Part shown: positions 51,976-60,605 of the stretch, piece by piece
How positions within the stretch are numbered: the first letter of the stretch is position 1
Layout: every line of letters starts with the position of its first letter
Origin: Paracoccus chinensis
Lineage (GTDB): Bacteria > Pseudomonadota > Alphaproteobacteria > Rhodobacterales > Rhodobacteraceae
NCBI RefSeq assembly: GCF_900102885.1
Contig: NZ_FNGE01000012.1
Location: 35,289-99,288, forward strand
DNA: 64,000 nt
Direction: 5' to 3'
Made by a program: the position numbers and the translations under genes
Notes under the pieces: model-generated
What the model was told of the DNA's origin: nothing
What the model saw: only the letters and a program-made list of their open reading frames with translations
Database searches by the model: none

Positions 51976-52899
51976 TCAGGCCCGGTCCAACTTCGGTCCA
52001 AGCGGCACGATGCCGGGCGGGTTAAGCGCCTTGATCGAGTAATAGCCGCGGTTGATGTGGTCGATGCTGACCGTGTCGCGCACGCCGGGCAGGGCGAGGA
52101 AGCGTTCCAGATAACTGATGAGCGCCGGATAGTCGGCCAGCCGGCGCAGGTTGCATTTGAAAAGGCCATGGTAGGCCGCGTCGAAGCGCACCAGCGTCAC
52201 GAAGAGGCGGATGTCGGCCTCGGTCACCCGCTCGCCCGACAGGAAGGCGCGGTGGGCCGAGAAACGCGCCTCGAGCTCGTCCAGCGTGGCAAAAACGTCG
52301 TGGAAGGCTTCCTCATAGGCTTCCTGCGTAGTGGCGAAGCCCGCACGATAGACGCCGTTGTTCAGGCGCGGATAGATGCGGGCGTTCAGCGCCTCGATCT
52401 CGTCCCGCAGCTCGGCGGGATAGAGGTCGAGCGTCGGATCGGCCAGGTCGCCGAAGCCCTCGTTCATCATCCGCAGGATCTCGGCGGATTCATTGTTGAC
52501 GATGGTGCGCCGCTGCTTGTCCCAGAGGACCGGCACCGTCGCCCGGCCCGAGACTTCGGGGGGATCGGCCCCGCTGTAGATCTGGTGCAGATAGTCGGCG
52601 CCGGTCAGCGGGTCAGGCGCGGTGAAGCGCCAGTCCTGGTCGCCCAACTCCGGCTCGACCCCAGAAACCGAGATCACGTCTTCCAGCTTCTTCAGCCTGC
52701 GCCCGATCAGCGTGCGCGAGGCTCAAGGGCAGATCAGCGCGACGTAAAGGTGATAGCGGCCGGCTTCGGCGGCAAAGCCGCCCTCGCCGGTCGGGCCAAG
52801 GCTGCCTTCGGGCGTCACCCAGTTGTGGAAGCTCGAGGTCTGGTGGACGAAGCCGCCCTTTTCATCCCTCGCCTGCACCGGCTGCCAGTCGGCACCCAT
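51976..52899 (-). pseudogene. Glutathionyl-hydroquinone reductase interrupted by a nonsense codon
   Basis: Two frames in the same register together make a full-length YqjG/Ecm4-type glutathione transferase (308 codons). The N-terminal piece (52723-52899) ends HNWVTPEGSLGPTGEGGF, EAGRYHLYVALICP, and then TGA; the rest continues ASRTLIGRRLKKLEDVISVS, SGRATVPVLWDKQRRTIV and FVTLVRFDAAYHGLFKCNLR. The stop replaces the invariant Trp of the catalytic CPWA motif (TGG to TGA). The catalytic Cys is kept. Translation could give only a 58-residue fragment or an internal C-terminal part. Confidence 0.82.
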
Positions 52900-52966
52900 T
52901 TTCCTTGCACGAGCATCTGTCTCTCCCTGTGGCTGGACCCGGCGCGAGAGCCGCCGGGCTTTGCGG

Positions 52967-53672
52967 TCAGCGGCTCGCGGCGTCGAGCCGCTCGCGGGCG
53001 GCTGCGGGCAGGTCCAAGCCTGCGGGGCCCATGATCTCGTCCGGTTGCGCCGTGCTGGTGGGGCTGGCAATGGGCGCGGTCAGCCGGGGCGCGACATCAG
53101 CCAAGCCAGCGCGACCTGAACCTGCGGGGCGCCCACCTCCCCGGATACGACGCGCAGCGCCGTCAGGATACGCTGGCCGCGGTCATTGAAGTAGCCCTCG
53201 AGGAAGTCCTTGCGGCTGCTGCCCTCAAGATCGGCCGTGCTGCGGTATTTCCCGGTCAGGAAGCCGCTCGCCAGCGAGAAATAGCTAGCGGCGCCAAGCG
53301 CTTCCGACTGGATGACGGGCAGCAGCGACTGCTCGAAGTCCTTGCGGTCGTAAAGGTTGTAGGCGGGCTGGACGATCTCGCAGCGGGGCAGGCCCGTGGC
53401 CCTTGCGGTATCCAGCGCGGCCTGCAGGCGCCCGGCCGAGTGGTTCGAGGCGCCGATCGCGCAGACCTTGCCCGCCTCGACCAGCCGGGAAAAGGCGCCC
53501 AGAGTTTCCTTGAAGGGCACGCTCTCGTCGTCCACATGGGCGAAACAGACGTCCACATGACCGGTCCGCAGGCGGCGCAGCGAGTCATCCAGCGCTGTCC
53601 CGATGTTGGCCGCCGACAGGCCTGAGCGCCGGTCCACATGCCGACCTTGGTCATCAGGACCACGTCGTCGCG
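52967..53672 (-). pseudogene. Aldo/keto reductase remnant, N-terminus deleted and frameshifted
   Basis: Aldo/keto reductase sequence begins abruptly with VVLMTKVGMW, shifts frame, and continues SLRRLRTGHVDVCFAHVDDE, GKVCAIGASNHSAGRL, CEIVQPAYNLYDRKDFEQSL and LGAASYFSLASGFLTGKYRS. At about 53080 a second frameshift (CGCCCCGGCTGA) leads to a stop; one frame over, TAPIASPTSTAQPDEIMG and AARERLDAASR complete the C-terminus at 52967. The first ~75-80 residues with the catalytic Asp/Tyr are missing. Not functional. Confidence 0.8.
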
Positions 53673-53938
53673 GCGTCTGCGAGATGTTGCGGATCTCGGT
53701 GCCGAGCCTGTCGAGTTCCTCGATCAGCACCCGCAGCCGGTCGTGATGGGCCCGGCCCGCCTCGGTCGGGGAAACCGAGCGCGTGGTGCGGTTCAGCAGC
53801 CGCACGCCCAGTTCCGCCTCGAGGCGCGAGACCAGCTTCGACGCCTGGCCCGAGCTGGTGCCGAGCATCTGCGCCGCTGGTGAAGCTGCCCGCCTCCATC
53901 ACCGAGAGGAACATCCGGTCGCAATCCAGTCGGTTCAT
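53673..53938 (-). pseudogene. LysR-family regulator fragment (HTH only), frameshifted
   Basis: Starts MNRLDCDRMFLSVMEAGSFT, then needs a one-base shift to continue LGTSSGQASKLVSRLEAELG and VRLLNRTTRSVSPTEAGRA up to IRNISQTP, where the LysR sequence stops and aldo/keto reductase sequence begins. The whole effector domain is absent. The junction suggests a deletion that fused two formerly separate genes. Confidence 0.8.
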
Positions 53939-54058
53939 GTTTCCTCGACCCGATGCCCGAACCCCTGCCTCATCATTGCCGAACTCAGCGGAAGGGGAAA
54001 ACCCCGGCGGCTCTGGCCCCTTAGCGATCCCTGCGCTGCCATGCGTCGCGTGAAGGGG

Positions 54059-55195
54059 CTATGTGTCCGCTGCTTCCTTCCGCAGCTCTGCCAGGTACCG
54101 GCGGTCGTCCATCGTGGACAGCAGCACCGCGATCACGATGCCCGCGCCTGCGCCCAGAAGCGTGTCCAAGACACGCTCGGGGACCAGGGCGGGCCCCGCC
54201 CCCTGGGGCGCGGCCAGATGGGTCATCAGCAGCGCCATGGGCGTGACGAGGATCTGGCCGAAGGCATAGTTGATGCCGATCACCATCTCGGTGGCGACCT
54301 GAAGCAGGATCAGGACCGCGATCAGGGTCCAGACGGACGGATCCTGCACCAGCAGCACCCAGGCCAGCAGAGAGCCGACAACCGTCCCCGCCATGCGCTG
54401 CAGTGCGCGGTTCATGGTGATGTGCAGATGCGCCCCCTGCATCACCGCCAGGGCCCCCATCGCCGCCCAGGCGGGATGGTCGGCCCCGAGGACATGGCCG
54501 AGGAAGACGGCGATCCCGGCGGCGATGCTGCTGCGGGCGGCTGCGGCCAGGCGGTGGCTCAGAGGGCGGACCGGCTCGGCAGGAAGGGGGTGGTCCGGTG
54601 TCGGATGATGGCGGAAGGCCTCGGTCACGGTGCAGACCAGCAGGGCCAGGGCCGCGACGGTGGCCGTCGCCAGGACCCGCTCGACGACCTCCGGGCCCGT
54701 CAGTCCTCCGGCTGACATCGAGGCGCCGGCGGCGAAGACGAAGATCAGCGGACCCGGCGCGCCGAACCTGCCCGTGACCGCCACGAACAGGAAAACCCCG
54801 CAAGAAACTGCCAGCAGCAGCAGTTGCAGGGCGACAGGGGCGCCCATCCATGCCGCGCCGGACATGACCAGCACCGCAAGCACCTGCCAGATGCCGCACA
54901 GAAGCACGATCCGGTTCCGCCTGCGGGCAGGCGCAAAGCGCCCGAACAGCGCCACGAGCGCCCCCAGCGAGGCAAAGCCGATCAGATGCGACCAGGGCGA
55001 GAGATGGAACAGCGGCAGGGCGATCGCCGAGGTGATCGCGGCCTGCAGTCCTGCCAGCGCCGAGTTGCGCAGCGAGGGCTGCCGCGCCAGCGCCGCGCTG
55101 TCCCGCAGCTGGTCAGGATGCAGAAGATGGCGCGCGGCATCGCGGCGCCTGGCCCGGGCCGTGACCGCCCGGCTGCCGGATCGGTCAGTCCTCAT
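54059..55195 (-). CDS. FUSC-family membrane protein (aromatic acid/drug efflux type)
   Basis: 378 aa with about ten hydrophobic segments in two clusters separated by a short hydrophilic loop, as in FUSC proteins (fusaric acid resistance, AaeB-like). Segments include LIGFASLGALVALFGRFAPA and AIAVFLGHVLGADHPAWAAM-type sequence (here AAGIAVFLGHVLGADHPAWA), MQGAHLHITMNRALQRMAGT. The start overlaps the marR stop by 11 nt, so the regulator and pump form an operon. Substrate unknown. Confidence 0.83.
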   Translation of the reverse strand: MRTDRSGSRAVTARARRRDAARHLLHPDQLRDSAALARQPSLRNSALAGLQAAITSAIALPLFHLSPWSHLIGFASLGALVALFGRFAPARRRNRIVLLCGIWQVLAVLVMSGAAWMGAPVALQLLLLAVSCGVFLFVAVTGRFGAPGPLIFVFAAGASMSAGGLTGPEVVERVLATATVAALALLVCTVTEAFRHHPTPDHPLPAEPVRPLSHRLAAAARSSIAAGIAVFLGHVLGADHPAWAAMGALAVMQGAHLHITMNRALQRMAGTVVGSLLAWVLLVQDPSVWTLIAVLILLQVATEMVIGINYAFGQILVTPMALLMTHLAAPQGAGPALVPERVLDTLLGAGAGIVIAVLLSTMDDRRYLAELRKEAADT

Positions 55196-55673
55196 GGGGT
55201 ATTACCGCCTTGTCCTCCGCGGCAAGGGCGGTCATGCGGTGATCGATTTTGTCAAGGCAATCCAGCATCCGGGCGATCTCTTCGTCCGAAAGATCGCACA
55301 GGACCGCCTCTTCGGCGCGAGCCAGTTCCTTGCGGATCAGGCAGACCCGGCGCTCGCCCTGGGATGTGAGATGGATCAGGCGCGCCCGGCCGTCGCTTTC
55401 GTCCCGGCGCCGCTCGATCAGCCCTTCGCGTTCCAGGATATCAAGGACGCGCACGAGGCTGGACCCATCCACCCCGACAAGGCCGGCCAGTTCTTTCTGG
55501 GTGATGCCGCCCCCGGTCTCGTTGAGATGGACCAGCGGAACCCAGGTGGCATCGGTCAGTCCCGCGGCGGACAATTCGGCCTCCATCGTGCGGCGCCAGC
55601 GCCTTCCGAGCAGGGAGAAGCGGAAACCGAAGCGCGAGCGAGAAGAGGATGCAGGATGTGTCATCGGAAGCAT
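55185..55673 (-). CDS. MarR-family transcriptional regulator
   Basis: 162 aa (or 159 aa from the second ATG at 55664). Winged-helix features: GGGITQKELAGLVGVDGSSL, VRVLDILEREGLIERRRDES, DGRARLIHLTSQGERRV. No clear ribosome site precedes either ATG. It is first in an operon with a FUSC efflux protein, and a long perfect palindrome lies immediately upstream, so autorepression relieved by an aromatic ligand is the likely mode. Confidence 0.88.
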   Translation of the reverse strand: MLPMTHPASSSRSRFGFRFSLLGRRWRRTMEAELSAAGLTDATWVPLVHLNETGGGITQKELAGLVGVDGSSLVRVLDILEREGLIERRRDESDGRARLIHLTSQGERRVCLIRKELARAEEAVLCDLSDEEIARMLDCLDKIDHRMTALAAEDKAVIPHED

Positions 55674-55684
55674 GTAGGAGTAGG

Positions 55685-55708
55685 TGATTTGTATTGCAAT
55701 ACAAATCA
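55685..55708. promoter_or_regulatory. 24-bp perfect palindrome, probable MarR operator
   Basis: Two 12-bp arms (TGATTTGTATTG and CAATACAAATCA) meet without a spacer, centred 23-24 bp upstream of the marR ATG at 55673. The core TTGTATTGCAATACAA has the size and AT-rich symmetry of MarR/SlyA-family operators. Confidence 0.75.
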
Positions 55709-55904
55709 TCTGCCGCCGTGATCGTGGCTCAGCCTGTGTTCCTGCTGCCCTCAAGCGCCGCCGGACCGGTGCTGATGCAGCGGCAGCCAACATCCGGCCT
55801 GGGTCTGCCGGGCGCCGCGTGCTGCAGATCCGCCGCCCGATGGAGACGAATTCTGAAACATCTCGCCAAGGTGCAGCGGTTGCCCGCTCATGCGGATGCT
55901 TCCC

Positions 55905-56231
55905 TCAACCAACCTTTACCGCACGTTCCGCTTCCGCCACGACGCCCTTGGTATCTGACCAGATCATGCGCAGCGTACCGCCTTGGCGGGCCGCAAAGGT
56001 GAACTCGATATAGGGATTCTGCGAGATCGCGGTTTCGGGCAGCCATTCCATCAGCAGCGCGTCGTCGAGCGTCGCGGTGAAGCCGGTCAGAAGGTCCTCC
56101 GGGATCGGCTCACCTTCGGCATCCAGCCGAAAGCCGCTTTCCATAACGTGAACCACTTGGGTACGGACGCGGACGACCTCTCCCGGTGCCGGGGCCTCGT
56201 TGCTGATCCAGATACGGGGGGGACGGGCCAT
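55905..56231 (-). CDS. soxZ: Thiosulfate oxidation carrier complex protein SoxZ
   Basis: Partner of SoxY in the SoxYZ carrier complex that holds sulfur intermediates; 108 aa, normal length. RIWISNEAPAPGEVVRVRTQ, VVHVMESGFRLD and FTFAARQGGTLRMIWSDTKG are typical. No signal peptide of its own (SoxYZ is usually exported via the Tat signal of SoxY). GGAG precedes the ATG; soxY ends 9 nt upstream. Last gene of the sulfur operon. Confidence 0.93.
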   Translation of the reverse strand: MARPPRIWISNEAPAPGEVVRVRTQVVHVMESGFRLDAEGEPIPEDLLTGFTATLDDALLMEWLPETAISQNPYIEFTFAARQGGTLRMIWSDTKGVVAEAERAVKVG

Positions 56232-56240
56232 GACTGTCTC

Positions 56241-56738
56241 CTACAGGCCGCAGCCGCCGGCCGCGACGGTGATGTCCTGCCGGGCCATCAGCACACGGCC
56301 ATCGCTCATGCGGGCATAGGCCCGGATCGGCATCGACTGGATCAGCCGCACCCGCACCGCGACATCGGCCGACCCGGTCGCAGCGGTGAAGCGGAAGCGG
56401 CAGGCCAAGGGCTTTGGGTTCAGATCGGCGATCAGGATGATTTCCTCGCACCACGAGGCTTCCGTGATCGGCTCGGTGACATGAACGCGGACCGGCACGG
56501 CGGCGGGGTTGTCGCCGAGGGCGGGCAGATCAAGTGTCAGCCCTTCGGCCAGCGGCTCGGCCCCGTCTGCAAATTCGGCGGCAAGGCGGTCCGCTTCGGC
56601 CGAGTCGGGCTGCGGCATCGCCAGCGAGGACTGCGCCCGTGCAGGCGCGGGGCAAAGCCCCAGCGCAGCGATACCGGCAAGCGAAGCGCCCCCTGCCAGA
56701 AGGCGCCGCCGGTCGGGGTCAGACACGGACAAAGTCAT
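56241..56738 (-). CDS. soxY: Thiosulfate oxidation carrier protein SoxY
   Basis: 165-aa periplasmic sulfur carrier. Tat signal (DRRRLLAGGASLAGIAALGL), then EPITEASWCEEIILIADLNP and MSDGRVLMARQDITVAAGGC. Sulfur is carried on the Cys of the C-terminal swinging arm; here the end reads AAGGCGL rather than the usual GGCGG. The ATG at 56738 overlaps the soxF 3' end by 20 nt; a longer frame from 56762 is less likely. Confidence 0.92.
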   Translation of the reverse strand: MTLSVSDPDRRRLLAGGASLAGIAALGLCPAPARAQSSLAMPQPDSAEADRLAAEFADGAEPLAEGLTLDLPALGDNPAAVPVRVHVTEPITEASWCEEIILIADLNPKPLACRFRFTAATGSADVAVRVRLIQSMPIRAYARMSDGRVLMARQDITVAAGGCGL

Positions 56739-58063
56739 CGAACATCCCGTTGATCCAGCCAAAGTCTTCTTCCATCAGGTCGGGGGTACGGACGTCGATA
56801 TCAATCTGCGTCCGGTGCACGAGGTCGTCAGCCCCGACCTCATAGGCGAACTCGACCAAGATGGCCTCGCGCGGGTCGCCGTTCACCAGCATGTAGCACA
56901 GGTTGTCGGGCAGCCGCGCCACGACCTCCTCGCCGCGCACGCGCTCGCCGATGTTCCTTGCCACGATCTTGCCGATGCAGTTCGCGACATGGGCGCTTTT
57001 CGGGTAATGCCCGAAATGGGGCGAGATCGGGCCCATGCTGTCGCCCACGATACAGACGCTGTCGTCGGCATTGGCGTGGTAAAGCCGCGGGTTCATATCG
57101 GCCCAGCCGGTGGATTTCCCTTCGGCATCGCGGCCGATCAGGTCGGCGTGGAAGACCATGTCGGATGCCTTGTGCGGCGGCATGAAGGTGGCGTCGTCGA
57201 AGCCGAAGTCGCCCGCCTCGGTCATGATCCGCTTGTTGAAGGGATCGACCTCCTTCACCTTCGCATTCGGCACATGGGTGATGATGTCGGGGTAAAGCTC
57301 CTGGAACGCCGTGCGGTAGCCCTCGCCGATGGGGGCGACCTGGGGCTTGGGATCAAGGATCACGATCTTCGCCGGAATGTTGTTGGTCTTGAAGTGCCAG
57401 GCCATCAGGCAGGCGCGTTCGTAAGGCGAGAACGGACAGCGGTGGGGCGGCGGGGGCAGGGTTATCACGATGGTGCCGCCCTTGAAGCTGCGAACCCTGT
57501 CCTTCAGCCCCAGCATCTGCCCCTGCGGGATATAGGCCGAGGCGTAATGCGCGCGGGTATGGCCGATCGCCGTCTGGTCGCCGCTGAACCAGGCGTCCCA
57601 GGCATCGCGGATGCCGCCCGACAGGATCAGGTAGTCGTAGTCCACCGCGCCTTTCGAGGTGCGGACGACCTTGCGGTCGCGCTCGATCCCCGTGACGTCG
57701 CACTGGACAAGGGTATAGCCGTACCTGTTGGCGGGCCGCTGCATGTCATGGACAAGGAAGCCCGTGTCCACCACGTCGATCAGCCACTTGTGGGAAAACG
57801 GCGCGGACCGGAAGAAGGGGGTTGCGCTCCAGCAGGATCACCTTGGGCTCGGGCAGTTCGGCCTTGAGGTAGCGGGCCGCGGTCAGTCCGCCCCAGCCGC
57901 CACCGCAGATGATAATGCGTGGGTTCTTTCCGCTCCGCGGCTTGAGGATGGTGTCGCCCGTCAGCGCGGCGGACGCGGCAAGAGCGGGCGAGATGCCGGC
58001 CAGCGCGCCGCCCACGGCAAGGCCGGGCGCGGCCGTGAGAAGGGTGCGGCGGCGGATCTTCAT
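56719..58063 (-). pseudogene. soxF: SoxF-like sulfide dehydrogenase flavoprotein, frameshifted
   Basis: Flavoprotein of the flavocytochrome c sulfide dehydrogenase family. N-terminal Tat-like signal (MKIRRRTLLTAAPGLAVGGA) and FAD site IIICGGGWGGLTAARYLKAE. After LLERNP the frame shifts within a run of five G on the plus strand (57817-57821); one base fewer restores FFRSAPFSHKWLIDVVDTGF, and the second piece (56719-57774) runs on with HRCPFSPYERACLMAW, FGFDDATFMPPHKASD and DNLCYMLVNGDPREAILVEF. The redox Cys pair (RCPFSPYE and LCYML) is kept, but the FAD-linking Cys position reads APFSH. Could be real decay or a sequencing error. ATGA overlap with soxT. Confidence 0.8.
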
Positions 58064-59026
58064 GTCGTGGCTCCTGCGGAAGTGGGTTGGGGAAAAGGCG
58101 ACAGCGCCACCAAGGCCCCTGCGGCGATGCCGGCAAGGGCAACGATGCTGCCCAGTGAAAGGGTTGAAACACCCGAAAGCCCTTGGCCGATGGAACAGCC
58201 AAGGGGTAGGACGCCCCCGAAGCCCATCAGGACGCCGCCCGCGATGGCGCGCAGCATCTGGCGGAGTGAGCTGAAGCTTTCCGGATGGAAGCTGCAGGTC
58301 AGGATCGCCGTGTTGAAAGCATCGTCCAGAGCAGGCTTTCGCCCATCGGTCCGACAAAGCTGATCGAGGTCAGGGGCCTCGGGTCGAAAGGATCGTCGGT
58401 GGCAAAGGTGATCCACCAGCCGCCCGCCACGGTCAGTCCGATGACTGCCGCCATTACCTCCTCGCGCGGGCTGCGGCGCAGCAGGGGCAGGGCGAACCAG
58501 CCAAGCAGCAGGGCAGGGAGAGCAACCGACAGCAGAAGGGGAAAAACAGTTCCCGCGTCGGCAAGAAGCTGCGGCAGGGACGAAGCGGCAGGCGCCTGCC
58601 CCAGTTGCTGCACCACCGCGCGCAGGGGCGCCAGCACCTCGGTCAGCGTGGTCTGTGCCCCGAGGCCGAGACAGAGCAGCACAGGAAGCGCGCGTAGGTT
58701 GCCCCCGCCAGCAGCACCAGCGGGCGCGCATCGCAGGCATTGGCAAGCCCCATGCCGATTCCGAAGATCACGCCCCCCGCCAGCATGGAGGGTCAGGGAT
58801 TGTTCGCCCTCAACGGCATCCCGGCACTCAGGTCCGTGCCGCCCGCAAGGTTCAGCGCCTGCGTCGCCAGCAGCGCCACCAGCATGGCCAGGCCGAAGGC
58901 CAGCAGCGCCGACAGGTCGCCGCCGGGCCGCAGACCCCTGAGGCCGCGTAGCAGGCAGAAGCCGCCGGCCCTTGCCGCCGCGCCGAAGATCACGCCGAGG
59001 ACCCGGCCCGGCAGCACTGCGTTCAT
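58060..59026 (-). pseudogene. SoxT/YeeE-type sulfur compound transporter, multiple frameshifts
   Basis: A YeeE/YedE membrane protein spread over three reading frames: N-terminal piece [20 protein letters not shown] (58793-59026), then LAGGVIFGIGMGLANACDAR, then GGNLRALPVLLCLGLGAQTT and FDPRPLTSISFVGPMGESLL, then ILTCSFHPESFSSLRQMLRA and LMGFGGVLPLGCSIGQGLSG. Shifts lie near 58793-58800, in a run of five C at 58702-58706, and near 58312-58325. The Cys of LANACDA and LPLGCSIGQGLSG (the thiosulfate-path residues of YeeE) are kept. Start and stop both overlap neighbours in ATGA. Confidence 0.78.
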
Positions 59027-60303
59027 GCCGTGCCCCAGACGTCGGCACAGATCGAGGCATACCAGCCCGCGCCATAATCCGCCTCGGCCTGCCGGAACCC
59101 GGGGCCCGCCTCCAGCGGGCTGACCCCGCCGGAACCCTCGACTTCAATCACCTTCTCGCCCTCGGCGCGGTACACGCCCGCGACCGAGATGCCATAGCCC
59201 GGGCCGACCAGGCTGTAGCAGGTGTTGGCAAAGCTCGCGGGCGGCGGTTCCTGCCCGGCCAGGTCGGCGGCAATGGCTGCCGCCGCGACCTTGGCCTGGG
59301 CGTTGGCGCAGAAGCCCGACTTGGGCATCGGCGCTGCGATGGTGGCGTCGCCCAGGACATGAACCCCCGGAACCCGCGCGGATTCGAAGCGGTCCGCCCG
59401 CACCGGCACCCAGCCCGTTTCATCGGTGACGCCCGCGCGGTCCGCGATCAGACCGGCCCTTTGCGGCGGGATCATGTTCAGCACGTCGGCCTTGTGGCGG
59501 GTGCCGAAGGCGGTGACGGCTTCGCGGGCCCCTGCGTCCACCTCGACCACCAGCCCGTCGTCGGACTGGCCGATCCATTCGATCATGTCGCCGTAAAGCG
59601 CCTGCCAGCCCTGCTGGAACAGCGCCTGCTTGGAAAACCTGTCCTGCGAATCCAGGATGAGGACCTTGGACCGCGGCTTGTGGGTCCTGAGGTAATGCGC
59701 AACCATGCTGGCCCGCTCATAGGGGCCGGGCGGGCAGCGAAAGGCGCCCTGCGGCACGACGATGGCAAAGGTGCCGCCATCCTCCATCTCCTCGAGCTGT
59801 CTGCGCAGAAGCTGCGTCTGAGGTCCCGCCTTCCAGGCATGGGGCGCAAGCTCCGCTGCCGCCTGATCATAGCCCGCCAGTTCGCCCCAACGGAAGTCGA
59901 TGCCGGGCGACAGCACCAGCCGGTCCCAGTCCAGCCGTGTGCGGTCCGCCAGCGTGAGCGTGCGGGCCGAGCCGTCCACGTCCTCGGCCAAGGCATGGAC
60001 CACCTCGACCCCCGCCGCACGCAAGCCGTCATAGCCATGCGTAATGCTGTCCCAGTCCCGCAATCCGCCCAGGTAAAGGTTCGAGAAGGGGCAGGTCACG
60101 AACCGCTCCTGCGGCTCGACCAAGGTGATCCGCAGCTCCGGGTTCAGCCGCCGCAGATACCGTGCTGCCGTCGCCCCGCCGAAACCCCCGCCGACCACCA
60201 CCACGCGGGCCGCCCCCTGCGCCCGCACGATCCCGGGCAGCGCCATCGCGCCCATGCCCGCACCCATCCCCAGAAGCACGTCCCGCCGCATCGTCATCTT
60301 CAT
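59023..60303 (-). CDS. fccB: Flavocytochrome c sulfide dehydrogenase flavoprotein subunit FccB
   Basis: Periplasmic flavoprotein that oxidises sulfide and passes electrons to cytochrome c. 426 aa. Tat-like signal ([20 protein letters not shown]), FAD site [20 protein letters not shown], then [20 protein letters not shown], where the Cys matches the FAD-linking Cys of Allochromatium FccB. Redox Cys pair in [12 protein letters not shown] and [37 protein letters not shown] and [19 protein letters not shown] are also conserved. 4-nt overlaps with the cytochrome gene before it and soxT after it. Confidence 0.92.
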   Translation of the reverse strand: MKMTMRRDVLLGMGAGMGAMALPGIVRAQGAARVVVVGGGFGGATAARYLRRLNPELRITLVEPQERFVTCPFSNLYLGGLRDWDSITHGYDGLRAAGVEVVHALAEDVDGSARTLTLADRTRLDWDRLVLSPGIDFRWGELAGYDQAAAELAPHAWKAGPQTQLLRRQLEEMEDGGTFAIVVPQGAFRCPPGPYERASMVAHYLRTHKPRSKVLILDSQDRFSKQALFQQGWQALYGDMIEWIGQSDDGLVVEVDAGAREAVTAFGTRHKADVLNMIPPQRAGLIADRAGVTDETGWVPVRADRFESARVPGVHVLGDATIAAPMPKSGFCANAQAKVAAAAIAADLAGQEPPPASFANTCYSLVGPGYGISVAGVYRAEGEKVIEVEGSGGVSPLEAGPGFRQAEADYGAGWYASICADVWGTA

Positions 60304-60605
60304 TGCCCGATCTCCGCGAACCAGCGGGCGAGCGCCCGGATCTCGGCCTCGTCATAGCCCTTCATCAGCCGCGGCATGACCGTGGCACTCGGATCGGTGC
60401 CGTCCCGGAAGGCCAGCATCCGCTTGACCGCGTCTGCCTCGGGCAGCCCGGCAATCGAGGGAATGGCCCCTGGCGACCGGCCGTCTGGCCCATGGCAATT
60501 CGCGCAGGGACCGGCGAGCACCTGCACGGCCGCAGGATCGAGGTCCTGCGCATGAGCGGCCCCCAGCCCGGCGGCAAGGGGGATGATGGAAAGAAGACGG
60601 ATCAT
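60300..60605 (-). CDS. Small c-type cytochrome (FccA-like partner)
   Basis: 101-aa periplasmic monohaem cytochrome c: signal peptide ([19 protein letters not shown]), one haem site CANCH at about residues 34-38 and a likely distal Met in [10 protein letters not shown]. Directly upstream of and overlapping fccB by 4 nt, so it should be the electron acceptor of FccB. Single haem makes it like the short FccA of many alphaproteobacteria rather than the dihaem form. Confidence 0.88.
   Translation of the reverse strand: MIRLLSIIPLAAGLGAAHAQDLDPAAVQVLAGPCANCHGPDGRSPGAIPSIAGLPEADAVKRMLAFRDGTDPSATVMPRLMKGYDEAEIRALARWFAEIGQ

Noticed and set aside
52715..52735. TGA at the active site of the hydroquinone reductase as a selenocysteine codon
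   Set aside because: The catalytic Cys is still encoded immediately before (CP), and the TGA replaces the conserved Trp, not the Cys. No SECIS-like hairpin was evident.
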